A DNA stretch of 32,700 nt from Comamonas sp. lk (GCA_945865675.1 CAMBFO010000016.1:1-32700); one strand, 5' to 3'; positions 15,110 to 24,654 are shown, numbered from the stretch's first letter. Translations and numbers: made by a program. The notes: generated from the sequence alone by a model not told the origin.

Positions 15110-16342
15110 ATGGCTATCTTGATCATTTCCCTGCCGGCGCAAGCACTCAAGTCCGCTACCCAGCTGGACTATGTGATCAGCCGCGACGGCGTGGCCCTGG
15201 ACACCCAGTCCAGCGCGCCCTGGTCGCTGTTGCCCGCCAGTGCGCGCGCGGCCCAGGCCTCGCAGGTGGTGCTGATGCTGCCGGTGGAGCGGGTGTCCTG
15301 GCACCAGGTGCTATTGCCGCCGGGCGCGGCCCGCTCCGCACGGCTGCGTGCGGTGCTCGAAGGCCTGGTAGAAGAGCAGTTGCTCGACGACGTGGCCGAT
15401 CTGCACCTGGCCTTGCAATCGCCCCTCCCCGCGCAAGGCCCGGTCTGGCTGGCCGCTTGTGACAAAGCCTGGCTATTGGACTGTGTGCGTGAAGTGGAGC
15501 AGGCCGGCTTGTACATCTCAGCGCTGGTGCCCGAACTGGCGCCGCTTGCCTTGGGCGCTGGGGGCGCAGACACCAGCGCCCAGCTCTATGCCTTGGGCGG
15601 CCTCCAAGGCCCGCAGTGGGTACACAGCAATGCCACCGGCCTGACGCGCTGGCCTTTGCAGGCCGCCGCGCTGGCCGCACTCAAACCCTCTGAAGATGTG
15701 CCCGTGTTCGCCGAGCCCGCAGTCGCCGCGCAGGCCGAAGCGCTGCTGGGCCGCCCGCTGTTTTTGCAAAGCAGCGCCCAGCGCGCATTACTGGCCAGCC
15801 AAGGCCCTTGGGACTTGGCGCAGTTTGGCATCGTGGCTTCGCGCAGCGGGCGCAGCTTGCGGCGCATCGCGCAGGGTTTGCAACAGTTTTCTAGCGCGCC
15901 ACGCTGGCGCCCGCTGCGCTGGGGCTTGTGGGTTTTGTTGCTGGTGCAGGTGCTGGGCCTCAATCTTTACGCCTACCAGCAGCAAGCGGCGGTCAAGCAG
16001 GAGCGCCGCGCCATGCAAGCAGCCTTTACCAGCACGTTTCCCAAGGTGCAAGCCGTGGTGGACGCGCCTGTGCAAATGCAGCGCGAAGTTGACCAGCTGC
16101 GCCAGCGCAGCGGCCAGTTAGCGCAAGAGGATGCAGAGGTCATGCTCAGCGCCCTGATGCAGGCTGCTAATTTTCCGGCGGCCCCCACAGCCGTGCATTA
16201 CCAAAGCGGCGAACTCCAACTGGAGGGCCTGCAACTTTCCAGCACCGCCCTGGCGGACCTGACCCGCGCCCTGCAGGCGCGTGGCTACCAGTTGCAAGCC
16301 CAGGGCCCGAAGCTGACCCTGCGCGCAAGGAGCGCGCCATGA
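15110..16342 (+). CDS. gspL: Type II secretion inner-membrane protein GspL
   Basis: This 410-residue bitopic protein links the ATPase GspE to the inner-membrane platform. The N-terminal ~260 residues form the cytoplasmic actin-like domain (PVERVSWHQVLLPPGAARSARLRAVLEGLVEEQLLDD is characteristic). A single transmembrane helix follows near 270-288 (GLWVLLLVQVLGLNLYAY), then a periplasmic ferredoxin-like domain starting with a coiled segment (KQERRAMQAAFTSTFPKVQ). The 60-bp gap upstream is the largest in the cluster. The end overlaps gspM. Confidence 0.93.
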   Translation: MAILIISLPAQALKSATQLDYVISRDGVALDTQSSAPWSLLPASARAAQASQVVLMLPVERVSWHQVLLPPGAARSARLRAVLEGLVEEQLLDDVADLHLALQSPLPAQGPVWLAACDKAWLLDCVREVEQAGLYISALVPELAPLALGAGGADTSAQLYALGGLQGPQWVHSNATGLTRWPLQAAALAALKPSEDVPVFAEPAVAAQAEALLGRPLFLQSSAQRALLASQGPWDLAQFGIVASRSGRSLRRIAQGLQQFSSAPRWRPLRWGLWVLLLVQVLGLNLYAYQQQAAVKQERRAMQAAFTSTFPKVQAVVDAPVQMQREVDQLRQRSGQLAQEDAEVMLSALMQAANFPAAPTAVHYQSGELQLEGLQLSSTALADLTRALQARGYQLQAQGPKLTLRARSAP

Positions 16343-16830
16343 TGCAATCACTGCGCGATGCGTGGCAAGCGCGCTGGTCCCAAGCCAGTGCGAGCGAGCA
16401 AACTTTGCTGCGTATGGCTGCGAGTGTGTTGCTGCTGGCGGCTGTGTGGTTTATCGCACTGCGCCCGGCCTGGGTCGGCCTGCAGGCGGCGCGCATCCAA
16501 GCACCGCTGGTGCGGGCGCAGTACGAGCAAGTCTTGCAATTGCAAGCGCAGGCGCAGGCCTTGCGCGCACAAGCGCCTGGTGCGCCCGTGGATGCCAAAG
16601 CGGTTTTGCAAAACGGCTTAAGCAGCCTGGAAAAAAATGCGCGCATCGTGGTGCTAGACCAGCGCGCCACTATCAACTTCAAAGACGCACGGCCCGAAGC
16701 GCTGGCGCGCTATCTGGAGCAGGCGCGCCTGATGGCGCACGCCAGTACCTTGGAAATGCACCTCACCCAGGCCGCTGGCCTGTGGTCCGGCAGCCTGGTC
16801 TTGCAACTGCCCGCGCCGGGCGCGCCTTGA
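16339..16830 (+). CDS. gspM: Type II secretion inner-membrane protein GspM
   Basis: This 163-residue partner of GspL has a short cytoplasmic N-terminus, a transmembrane helix near 28-44 (AASVLLLAAVWFIALRP), a coiled segment rich in Gln and Ala (YEQVLQLQAQAQALRAQAP) and a small periplasmic domain. Size and layout match GspM, and it overlaps gspL by 4 bp (ATGATG context). Confidence 0.9.
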   Translation: MMQSLRDAWQARWSQASASEQTLLRMAASVLLLAAVWFIALRPAWVGLQAARIQAPLVRAQYEQVLQLQAQAQALRAQAPGAPVDAKAVLQNGLSSLEKNARIVVLDQRATINFKDARPEALARYLEQARLMAHASTLEMHLTQAAGLWSGSLVLQLPAPGAP

Positions 16831-16846
16831 TAGGTCTGGCAGCACC

Positions 16847-17653
16847 ATGGCACAGGCCCGCTCCGCTTTTCCTGCTGCACCGGGCAAGCGTGCGCCCTGG
16901 GCTTGGATGGCGGGCGGATGCCTGGCCGGCCTGGGCCTGGCGCTGCTCTTGTTTGCACCTGCGCGCTGGTTGGCTGCCCAAGTGGGCCAGGCCAGCGAAG
17001 GGCGGCTGCGCCTGTCCGATGCACAAGGCACGGTCTGGTCCGGTTCGGGCCAGCTCAGCTTGCATGGCGGGCAGGGCAGCAAGGATGCCAGCGTGCTGCC
17101 GGGCCGGGTGCACTGGCGTTTGTCGCCGGCATGGGGCGCCTTAGACCTGGAGTTGCGCGCCGACTGCTGTACCCCCGAGGGTTTGCAAGTGCATATCCTG
17201 CCGTCCTGGAGCGGGGCGCGTTTGCAGGTGACAGACCGCCAGTCGCATTGGTCGGCGCAGTGGCTGGCCGGGCTGGGTACGCCCTGGAATACCATCCGCC
17301 CCGAAGGCCAGTTGCTTTTGCAAAGCAGCGCCTTTGTGGTGCAATGGGCCGCGGGGCGCTGGTCCTGGCAAGGCGCTTTGCAAATCGACGCACTGGACAT
17401 GGCCTCGCGCTTGTCCACCTTGCGGCCCATGGGCAGCTACCGCTTGCGTTTGCAGGACGGGTCGTCGTCGCAATTGCAATTGAGCACGCTGCAAGGCGCC
17501 TTGCAATTGCAGGGCAGCGGCCAGTGGACGGGTGGCAAATGGCGTTTTGAGGGTGAGGCCAGTGCCGCGCCGGACCGTGAGGAGGCGCTGGCCAATCTCC
17601 TGAACATCATTGGACAGCGCAGAGGTGCGCGCTCGATCATCAAACTGGGTTGA
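16847..17653 (+). CDS. gspN: Type II secretion protein GspN
   Basis: This 268-residue accessory component has one N-terminal membrane anchor (GGCLAGLGLALLLFAPARWLA) and a beta-rich periplasmic domain with the family phrase GRLRLSDAQGTVWSGSGQL. GspN is found in only some type II systems and its precise role is not settled. It lies 16 bp after gspM and 6 bp before gspD. Confidence 0.88.
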   Translation: MAQARSAFPAAPGKRAPWAWMAGGCLAGLGLALLLFAPARWLAAQVGQASEGRLRLSDAQGTVWSGSGQLSLHGGQGSKDASVLPGRVHWRLSPAWGALDLELRADCCTPEGLQVHILPSWSGARLQVTDRQSHWSAQWLAGLGTPWNTIRPEGQLLLQSSAFVVQWAAGRWSWQGALQIDALDMASRLSTLRPMGSYRLRLQDGSSSQLQLSTLQGALQLQGSGQWTGGKWRFEGEASAAPDREEALANLLNIIGQRRGARSIIKLG

Positions 17654-17659
17654 AACTTC

Positions 17660-19744
17660 ATGACAGCTTTTGCGCATTTCAAAACCTCAGGCTATTTAGC
17701 TGCCATTGGCCTGCTGCTCTGTAGCGCCTGCTTGGCGCCAGCGCAAGCGCAATCGGTAGCGCCGACCCCGGCCCCTGCAGCCTCTGCTGCTGCCAAGGCG
17801 GACACGACCTACAAACGCGGCGACCACATTACGCTTAATTTCAACGCCGCCGACATCGAGGCCGTGGCCCGCACCATGGGTGTGATCTCGGGCATGAACG
17901 TCGTGGTCGATCCGCGGGTCAAAGGCCAGATCAATTTGGTCAGCGAAAAATCAGTCAGCCCGCAAGTGGCGATGGCGCAGTTCCTGACCAGCTTGCGCAT
18001 GCAGGGCTTTACCATGGTGGAGTCGGCGGGCTTGTTCAAAGTGGTGCCCGAGGCCGATGCCAAGCTGCAAAGCGCAGCAGTAGAAACCAGCGAGAGTGCG
18101 CCCAAAGGCGCGCCCGGCGGCCAAATTACCACGCAGATTTTCAAGCTCAATTTTGAGTCGGCCAACAACTTGGTCACCATACTGCGTCCGCTGATCAGCC
18201 CCAACAACACCATCAACGCCAACCCGGTGAACAACGCACTGGTGATTACTGACTATGCGGACAATTTGCGCCGCATAGCGCGCATCATCGCCGCGCTCGA
18301 TGTCAGCAACGCCACCGAAGTGGAAGTCATTGAGCTGAAAAACGCGATCGCGGTGGACCTGGCACCCTTGGTGACGCGCTTGCTCGAATCGGGTGGCGTG
18401 GCCGGTGCAGCGCCTGGCGGTGCGGCGGCCGATGGCGGCTTTAAGACCACGGTGATCGCCGAGGCGCGCAGCAATTCGCTGTTGGTGCGCGCAGCCAATG
18501 GGGCGCGCCTGGCGCAAATCAAATCGCTGGTGGAAAAGCTGGACCGCGCCTCCAACCAGGGCAATGGCGCCGCCGGCACTTTGCGTGTGGTCAGCCTCAA
18601 AAACGCCGACGCCACCAAACTGGCTGCCACATTGCGCGCTGCCATGGGCGCGGGCAGCGCCGGCGCCCAAGCCGCACCTGGTGCTGGTGCGGCACCCGGC
18701 GGCGCGAGTGCCCCGGCCACCACTACCGGCGGTCAGGTGCAGGCCGATGTGGCGACCAACTCACTCATCATCACCGCGCCAGATCCGCAATACCGCCAGT
18801 TGCGCGAAGTCATCGACATGCTGGACGGGCGCCGCGCCCAGGTGTTTATCGAAAGCCTGATCGCCGAAGTCAGCTCCGACAAAGCGGCCGACTTTGGCGT
18901 CCAGTGGCAGGGCGCCTTGGGCAAAATAGGCGATGGCGCGGTGGGCCTCTTGGGCACCAACTTCGGCTCGGGTGGCGCCAACATCATCAGCCTGGCTACG
19001 GGCGCCGCCTTAGGCACTGCGCTACCTAAGCCGGGCTTGAACATCGGTATTGCTACGCAGTATGAAGGCAAAAATGTGCTGGGCGCGCTGGCGCGTTTCC
19101 TGGAGAGCTCGGGCTCGGGCAATGTACTGTCCACACCGAATTTGCTGACCCTGGACAATGAAGAGGCCAAGATTGTGATTGCGCAAAACGTGCCCTTTGT
19201 CACCGGCCAGTTCACCAATACGGGCACCGGCAACGGCGCGGTCAATCCTTTCCAAACCATTGAGCGCAAAGACGTGGGCCTGACGCTCAAGGTCAAGCCG
19301 CAAATTAGCGCCAACGGCACTGTCAAGCTGACGATTTACCAGGAGGTCTCGGCGGTGGACAGCAGTTCGGCCTCCAGTGCCAACGGCCCCACCACCAACA
19401 AGCGCACCATCGAATCCAATGTGCTGGTCGATGATGGCTCGGTGGTGGTACTCGGTGGCTTGCTGCAAGACAATTTCACCGGCAACACCGACAAGATTCC
19501 GGGCCTGGGCGATTTGCCTTTCTTTGGCAGTTTGTTCAATAGCAATTCGCGCAGCCGCAAAAAATCGAATCTGATGGTGTTTTTGCGTCCCGTGGTAGTT
19601 CGTGATGCCGCTTCCAGCGACCGCCTGTCCATGGAGCGCTACGAGCAAATGCTGGGCGGCATGAAAGAGGCGCAACCTGCGCCCAGCCAGGCCACGCCGA
19701 TCAACGAAGGCCCGGTGCTGCCGGCGCTGCCCGCTAAAAACTGA
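17660..19744 (+). CDS. gspD: Type II secretion outer-membrane secretin GspD
   Basis: This 694-residue subunit forms the outer-membrane gate. It has a Sec signal (hydrophobic GYLAAIGLLLCSACLA, cleavage near AQA). The N0 domain spans about 50-125 (ITLNFNAADIEAVARTMGVISG), then N1-N3 follow with repeated IxALD-type motifs (IIAALDVSNATEVEVIELKNA). The secretin core from ~400 has VLSTPNLLTLDNEEAKIVI, VPFVTGQF and DVGLTLKVKPQI, ending VVLGGLLQDN with a short tail. Two Ala/Gly/Pro-rich insertions (about 244-260 and 327-358) interrupt the N-domain region. No pilotin gene is in the window. Confidence 0.96.
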   Translation: MTAFAHFKTSGYLAAIGLLLCSACLAPAQAQSVAPTPAPAASAAAKADTTYKRGDHITLNFNAADIEAVARTMGVISGMNVVVDPRVKGQINLVSEKSVSPQVAMAQFLTSLRMQGFTMVESAGLFKVVPEADAKLQSAAVETSESAPKGAPGGQITTQIFKLNFESANNLVTILRPLISPNNTINANPVNNALVITDYADNLRRIARIIAALDVSNATEVEVIELKNAIAVDLAPLVTRLLESGGVAGAAPGGAAADGGFKTTVIAEARSNSLLVRAANGARLAQIKSLVEKLDRASNQGNGAAGTLRVVSLKNADATKLAATLRAAMGAGSAGAQAAPGAGAAPGGASAPATTTGGQVQADVATNSLIITAPDPQYRQLREVIDMLDGRRAQVFIESLIAEVSSDKAADFGVQWQGALGKIGDGAVGLLGTNFGSGGANIISLATGAALGTALPKPGLNIGIATQYEGKNVLGALARFLESSGSGNVLSTPNLLTLDNEEAKIVIAQNVPFVTGQFTNTGTGNGAVNPFQTIERKDVGLTLKVKPQISANGTVKLTIYQEVSAVDSSSASSANGPTTNKRTIESNVLVDDGSVVVLGGLLQDNFTGNTDKIPGLGDLPFFGSLFNSNSRSRKKSNLMVFLRPVVVRDAASSDRLSMERYEQMLGGMKEAQPAPSQATPINEGPVLPALPAKN

Positions 19745-19745
19745 T

Positions 19746-21134
19746 ATGCGCTACCCCTTGCCTTATGCGTTTGCGCGCACCCAGCAAGTGCTGCTGGAGG
19801 AAGCGGGCGATCAGCTCACGCTGCATGTGCATGCCGCCTCGCTGCCCGGCGGCTTGAGCGAGGTAATGCGCAAATACCCGGTGGCCGCAGTGCAAAACCA
19901 TAGCGCGACCGAGCTGGTGCAGCGCATCAGCACCGCCTATGCCCAGGGCGAATCCAGTGCGGCAGCGGTGGTCAGTGAAGTGGAGGGCGAGGCCGACCTC
20001 ACGCGCATGATGCAAGACCTGCCGGCCATCGAAGACTTGTTGGAAACCTCGGACGACGCGCCTATCATCCGCATGCTCAACGCCTTGCTGACCCAAGCCG
20101 CGCGCGATGGCGCTAGCGACATCCATATTGAAGCCTTCGAGCGCCATTCAGTAGTGCGTTTTCGGGTCGATGGCAATTTGCGCGAAGTGGTGCAGCCCAA
20201 CCGCGCTTTGCACGCGGCGCTGATTTCGCGCCTGAAGATCATGGCCGAGCTGGACATTGCCGAACGCCGCTTGCCGCAGGACGGACGTATCTCGCTGCGC
20301 ATCGGTACGCGCGCGGTGGATGTGCGTGTCAGCACCTTGCCCAGCGCCCACGGCGAGCGTGCGGTGCTGCGTTTGCTGGATAAGAGCGAGAGCAAACTGA
20401 GCCTCGAATCAGTGGGTATGCAAGGCGATGTGCTGGCCCGCTTTAGCCACTTGCTGACGCAGCCGCACGGTATTATTTTGGTGACCGGCCCGACCGGCTC
20501 GGGCAAGACCACCACGCTGTATGCGGGTTTGCAACGCCTGGACACCCAGGGCAGCAATATCATGACGGTGGAAGACCCGATTGAATACGAGCTGCCCGGC
20601 GTGGGCCAGACCCAGGTCAATGCCAAGATCGATCTGAGCTTTGCCAAAGCCTTGCGCGCCATCTTGCGCCAGGACCCGGATGTGATCATGATCGGCGAGA
20701 TCCGCGATTTTGAAACCGCGCAAATTGCCATTCAGGCCTCGCTCACCGGCCACCTGGTGCTGGCAACGTTGCACACCAATGATGCGGCCAGCGCCGTCAC
20801 CCGCCTGACCGATATGGGCGTGGAGCCTTTCCTGCTAAGTTCCTCGCTGCTGGGCGTGTTGGCGCAGCGCCTGGTGCGCAAACGCTGCACCGCTTGCGCG
20901 GGCGCGGGTTGTGCCACCTGCGGGCACACCGGCTACGCCGGGCGCACCGGCGTGTTTGAGCTGCTGCTGACCGATGACGCTATCCGCGCGCAAATTCACA
21001 GCCAGGCCTCTGAGGCCGATATCCGCCAAGCGGCATTGGCCAGCGGCATGGTGCTGATGCGCGAAGACGGCCAGCGCTTGGTCGATGCTGGTATCACCAC
21101 GCGCGAAGAGTTGCTGCGCGTGACGCGCGACTGA
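19746..21134 (+). CDS. gspE: Type II secretion ATPase GspE
   Basis: This is the cytoplasmic hexameric ATPase driving pseudopilus assembly, 462 residues. Walker A is GPTGSGKT (248-255). The Asp box and Walker B region include VEDPIEYELPGVGQTQVN and LRQDPDVIMIGEIRDFETA, and the His box is LATLHTNDA. The zinc-binding element is unusually compact: Cys381-x2-Cys384-x4-Cys389-x2-Cys392, where well-studied GspE proteins have about 30 residues between the Cys pairs. The N-terminal domain is also short. ATG 19746 follows the gspD stop by one base. Confidence 0.96.
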   Translation: MRYPLPYAFARTQQVLLEEAGDQLTLHVHAASLPGGLSEVMRKYPVAAVQNHSATELVQRISTAYAQGESSAAAVVSEVEGEADLTRMMQDLPAIEDLLETSDDAPIIRMLNALLTQAARDGASDIHIEAFERHSVVRFRVDGNLREVVQPNRALHAALISRLKIMAELDIAERRLPQDGRISLRIGTRAVDVRVSTLPSAHGERAVLRLLDKSESKLSLESVGMQGDVLARFSHLLTQPHGIILVTGPTGSGKTTTLYAGLQRLDTQGSNIMTVEDPIEYELPGVGQTQVNAKIDLSFAKALRAILRQDPDVIMIGEIRDFETAQIAIQASLTGHLVLATLHTNDAASAVTRLTDMGVEPFLLSSSLLGVLAQRLVRKRCTACAGAGCATCGHTGYAGRTGVFELLLTDDAIRAQIHSQASEADIRQAALASGMVLMREDGQRLVDAGITTREELLRVTRD

Positions 21135-21183
21135 GCGCGGTCCGGATAACGCAAGCGCATCGCCACCGGACTGTCAACCCACC

Positions 21184-22392
21184 ATGCCCGCCTACGCTTT
21201 TGAAGCCTTAAGCGCCGACGGCCAGACTCGCAAGGGCACGCTGGAGGCGGACTCGGCCAAGGCAGCCCGCACCCAGCTGCGTGCGCAGGGGCTGGTGCCG
21301 CTCAGTGTCGAGGCGGTGCAAGCGGCTAAAGCCGGTAGCGCGCTTTTGACCCGGCGCGTGTTGGGCGCGCAAGCGCTTGCGGTGTGGACGCGCCAACTGG
21401 CCGGACTGGTCGGTTCGGGCCTGCCGCTGGAGCGTGCACTGGCGTCTTTGAGCAACGAAGCCGAAAGCGAAGCCGAACGCAATCTGGTGGCCGATTTGCG
21501 CGCCGAGGTCAACAGCGGTAGCACTTTTGGGCGCGCGCTAGCGCAACACCCAAGCGAGTTTTCGGCGATTTACGTGGCGGTCGTCGGCGCCGGCGAGCAA
21601 AGCGGTAATTTGGCGCTGGTGCTAGAGCATTTGGCGCAAGACCTGGAAGACCAGCAAGTGCTCAACGCCAAGTTGTTGGGCGCGGCTTTGTACCCGGCCA
21701 TTGTCAGCCTGGTGGCCCTGGCCATTGTCTTGTTTTTAGTCACCTATGTGGTGCCCCAAGTGGCCAGTGTGTTTGCCGGCAGCAAACGCGCTTTGCCGTT
21801 TTTAACTGTGTTGATGCTGGGCCTGAGCGACGTGGTGCGCAGCTATGGCTGGCTGATGCTAAGCGTGCTGGTTCTGGGTATATCTGCCGCGCGTTGGGCG
21901 CTGCGTGCGCCCGAATTGCGTTACCGCTTTGATGCCGCTTGGCTGGGTCTGCCCATCATCGGGCGGCTTTCGCGCAGCTACAACGCGGCGCGCTTTGCCA
22001 GCACGCTGGCGATGTTGGCAGCTGCGGGTGTGCCGATTCTCAAAGCCTTGCAAGCCGCCTCCGACACGCTAAGCAACCAGGCCATGCGGCGCGATGCGCA
22101 AGACGCTTTGGCGGCGGTACGCGAAGGCGCGCCCCTGGCCTCGGCCTTGGCGCAGAAAAAGCGCTTTCCTGGCCTGCTGTCCATGTTTGCGCGCTTGGGC
22201 GAGCAAACCGGCCAATTGCCCCTGATGTTGCAGCGCGCCGCCAGCCAGCTGAGCAGCGAGGTGCAACGCCGCGCCATGCAATTGGCCACGCTGCTCGAAC
22301 CCTTGCTCATCGTCTTGATGGGCTTGGTGGTGATGCTAATTGTGCTGGCTGTTTTGCTGCCCATCATCCAGATGAACCAGCTGGTGCGCTGA
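21184..22392 (+). CDS. gspF: Type II secretion inner-membrane platform protein GspF
   Basis: This 402-residue polytopic platform protein contains two T2SSF cytoplasmic domains, each about 120 residues (ALAVWTRQLAGLVGSGLPLERAL, and ARFASTLAMLAAAGVPILKAL). Transmembrane helices lie near 170-190 (YPAIVSLVALAIVLFLVTYVV), 215-235 and at the C-terminus (IVLMGLVVMLIVLAVLLPII). The N-terminal MPAYAFEALSADGQTRKGTLEADSA is typical. It sits 49 bp after gspE and is the last gene of the cluster, converging on rpe. Confidence 0.96.
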   Translation: MPAYAFEALSADGQTRKGTLEADSAKAARTQLRAQGLVPLSVEAVQAAKAGSALLTRRVLGAQALAVWTRQLAGLVGSGLPLERALASLSNEAESEAERNLVADLRAEVNSGSTFGRALAQHPSEFSAIYVAVVGAGEQSGNLALVLEHLAQDLEDQQVLNAKLLGAALYPAIVSLVALAIVLFLVTYVVPQVASVFAGSKRALPFLTVLMLGLSDVVRSYGWLMLSVLVLGISAARWALRAPELRYRFDAAWLGLPIIGRLSRSYNAARFASTLAMLAAAGVPILKALQAASDTLSNQAMRRDAQDALAAVREGAPLASALAQKKRFPGLLSMFARLGEQTGQLPLMLQRAASQLSSEVQRRAMQLATLLEPLLIVLMGLVVMLIVLAVLLPIIQMNQLVR

Positions 22393-22418
22393 GCCCGCCC
22401 AGAGGCTAGCGTGCTACT

Positions 22419-23096
22419 TCAAGCGGCCAAGGCGCTGCGCATTTGGTCGATGACGGTTTTGTAGTCCGGCTTGCCAAAGATGGCGCTTCCCGCCACAAAG
22501 GTATCGGCGCCGGCGTCGGCCACGCGGCGGATGTTGTCGGTCTTGATGCCGCCATCGACTTCCAGGCGGATGTCTTTGCCGCAAGCATCTATGCGTTGCC
22601 GCACCGCTTCGATTTTGCGCAGCGCCGAATCGATAAAGCCCTGGCCGCCAAAGCCCGGGTTCACGCTCATGATGAGTATCAGGTCGATGTCCTCAATCAC
22701 CCAGTCCAGCACGTCTAGCGGCTCTGCCGGGTTGAACACCAGCCCGGCTTTCACGCCTTTGGCTTTGAGGGCCTGGATGCTGCGGTGCACATGGGTGGAG
22801 GCGTCTGGGTGAAAGCTGACCAGGTCGGCCCCGGCATCGGCAAAGGCGGCGGCTAGCGCATCGACCGGCGAAATCATCAGGTGTACATCGATAGGCACCG
22901 GTACGCCTGCTGCCGTGTGGGCATGCGGCTTGAGCGCCTGGCAAATCATGGGTCCAAAGGTGAGGTTGGGAACGTAGTGGTTGTCCATCACGTCAAAGTG
23001 AATCCAATCGGCACCGGCGGCGATGACGCTTTTCACTTCCTCACCCAAGCGGGCAAAGTCGGCCGACAAAATCGAGGGGGCAATGCAAAAATTCAT
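22419..23096 (-). CDS. rpe: Ribulose-phosphate 3-epimerase
   Basis: This enzyme interconverts ribulose 5-phosphate and xylulose 5-phosphate in the pentose phosphate pathway (and the Calvin cycle where present). It is 225 residues, a full-length TIM barrel. Signatures are [17 protein letters not shown] at the start, the metal/catalytic segment [34 protein letters not shown] and EVDGGI near the end. It is transcribed leftward, divergent from apaG across an 86-bp gap and convergent with gspF (26 bp). Confidence 0.97.
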   Translation of the reverse strand: MNFCIAPSILSADFARLGEEVKSVIAAGADWIHFDVMDNHYVPNLTFGPMICQALKPHAHTAAGVPVPIDVHLMISPVDALAAAFADAGADLVSFHPDASTHVHRSIQALKAKGVKAGLVFNPAEPLDVLDWVIEDIDLILIMSVNPGFGGQGFIDSALRKIEAVRQRIDACGKDIRLEVDGGIKTDNIRRVADAGADTFVAGSAIFGKPDYKTVIDQMRSALAA

Positions 23097-23182
23097 GGTG
23101 ACAGTCTCTAATGCTTTGAAAAATGGGGTTTATTCAGGGCTCGGGCTCAAACATACCCGATTTTGCGCGTTAGCATCCGGCC

Positions 23183-23593
23183 ATGTCCAAAACCAGTTCC
23201 GCCTACCAGTTTCATGTGGAAGTGTTTCCACAGTATTTGCCGCAGCAGTCGGCGCCGCAAAATGCTTTGTATGTGTTTGCCTACACCATCACCATCACCA
23301 ACACGGGCAAGATAGCAGCGCAGCTGATCTCGCGTAGCTGGAATGTGAACGACGCTAACGGCCACACGGAAAAAGTCAAAGGCCTGGGTGTGATCGGGCA
23401 GCAGCCATTGTTGCAACCAGGGCAGGTGTTTGAGTACACCAGTGGCACGCGTTTGCGCACGCCCACGGGCACCATGCATGGCAGTTATTTTTGCGTCGCC
23501 GAAGATGGCGAAAAATTTGAGGTGGACATTCCCATGTTTGTACTCGATGCACTCAGTGCTGGGCCGGGCAGCGGCGCGCGCACTTTGCATTAA
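23183..23593 (+). CDS. apaG: ApaG domain protein
   Basis: This is a 136-residue ApaG (DUF525) protein with an Ig-like beta-sandwich fold. Conserved stretches include FAYTITITNTGKIAAQLISRSWNV, GVIGQQPLLQPGQVFEYTSGT and GTMHGSYFCV. ApaG is linked to cobalt/magnesium tolerance and dinucleoside polyphosphate metabolism in enterobacteria, but its biochemical role is unclear. ATG 23183 is the natural start; the ribosome-binding site is weak. It is followed after 8 bp by thiL, so the two are probably cotranscribed. Confidence 0.95.
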   Translation: MSKTSSAYQFHVEVFPQYLPQQSAPQNALYVFAYTITITNTGKIAAQLISRSWNVNDANGHTEKVKGLGVIGQQPLLQPGQVFEYTSGTRLRTPTGTMHGSYFCVAEDGEKFEVDIPMFVLDALSAGPGSGARTLH

Positions 23594-23601
23594 GGCGCCG
23601 C

Positions 23602-24633
23602 GTGCCGGGTGAGTTTGAACTGATCGCGCGTTATTTCACGCGGCCGGTACACAAAGCGGTGCTGGGGGTGGGCGATGATTGCGCGCTGCTGCAAACCGCG
23701 CCAGGCATGCAACTGGCTATTTCCACCGACATGCTGGTCGCAGGCCGGCATTTTTTTGCGGACGCGGATCCGTTTTTACTCGGCCATAAATGCCTGGCGG
23801 TGAATCTGAGTGATTTGGCCGCCTGCGGCGCCCGCCCCTTGGCCTTTAGCCTGGCCCTGGCCTTGCCACAGGCAGAGGACGCATGGTTGGAACCCTTTGC
23901 CAAAGGTTTGCTTTCGCTGGCCGATGCGCATGGCTGCGAACTGATTGGCGGAGACACCACGCGCGGGCCTTTGACGATTTGCATCACGGTGTACGGCGAA
24001 GTGCCAGCGGACAAGGCAGCGCTGCCGGTGCCCACGCAGGCTTTGCTGCGTAGCGGCGCGCAGCCGGGTGATGATGTGTATGTCAGCGGCAGTCTGGGCG
24101 ATGCAGCCCTGGCCTTGCTAGCGTTGCAAGGGCGGCTTACGCTGCCCGCAGACCTGTTGCGGGCAGCCCGCGCGCGGCTAGAGCAACCCGCGCCGCGGGT
24201 GGCCCTGGGCCTGGCCTTGCGCGGCATCGCCAGCGCCTGTGCTGATATCAGCGATGGTTTGCTGGGCGATTTGGGCCATATTCTTGCGCGCTCGCACTGC
24301 GGCGCGCGGGTGGCAGTGGACCAGGTCTTGCCCCTGCTGGCCGCGCGCCAGGCCTATGCGGGCGGCGGCGCGCAGTTTGACAGCGCTATGGGTGCGCGCA
24401 CCGCACTGCAATGTGTGCTGGCCGGAGGCGATGATTACGAGTTGGTCTTCACTGCGCCGCCAGTGCAGCGCAGCGCATTGGCTGCGCTGTCGGGCAGCTT
24501 GCAACTGCCGCTCACCCGTATCGCTACCATAGAGGCTGCGCCGGGGCTGCGCCTGGTCGATGCTGAGGGGCAAGCCGTGTCCCATGATTTCGCCTCGTTT
24601 GACCATTTCGCCGCTGCGCTTGCATTGCCATAA
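23602..24633 (+). CDS. thiL: Thiamine-monophosphate kinase
   Basis: ThiL phosphorylates thiamine monophosphate to the active cofactor thiamine diphosphate. The GTG at 23602 starts the familiar N-terminus PGEFELIARYF, and no upstream alternative fits. Family motifs are GVGDDCALL (nucleotide/Mg site), STDMLVAGRHFF, NLSDLAACGARPLA, LIGGDTTRG, ADISDGLLGDLGHI and GGDDYELVF. At 343 residues it is full length. It lies 8 bp after apaG. Confidence 0.96.
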   Translation: MPGEFELIARYFTRPVHKAVLGVGDDCALLQTAPGMQLAISTDMLVAGRHFFADADPFLLGHKCLAVNLSDLAACGARPLAFSLALALPQAEDAWLEPFAKGLLSLADAHGCELIGGDTTRGPLTICITVYGEVPADKAALPVPTQALLRSGAQPGDDVYVSGSLGDAALALLALQGRLTLPADLLRAARARLEQPAPRVALGLALRGIASACADISDGLLGDLGHILARSHCGARVAVDQVLPLLAARQAYAGGGAQFDSAMGARTALQCVLAGGDDYELVFTAPPVQRSALAALSGSLQLPLTRIATIEAAPGLRLVDAEGQAVSHDFASFDHFAAALALP

Positions 24634-24654
24634 ACATCGTTGGAAGGAAGCACC

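Noticed and set aside
22158-22167. AAAGCGCTTT, resembling the core of the LacI-type operator
   Set aside because: It is inside the gspF reading frame (codons for QKKRFP), lacks the flanking TG/CA bases, and has no promoter nearby.
23284-23302. Short ACC-ATC repeat giving a His run in another frame
   Set aside because: It simply encodes the conserved TITITN strand of ApaG; the His-rich reading is an out-of-frame shadow.
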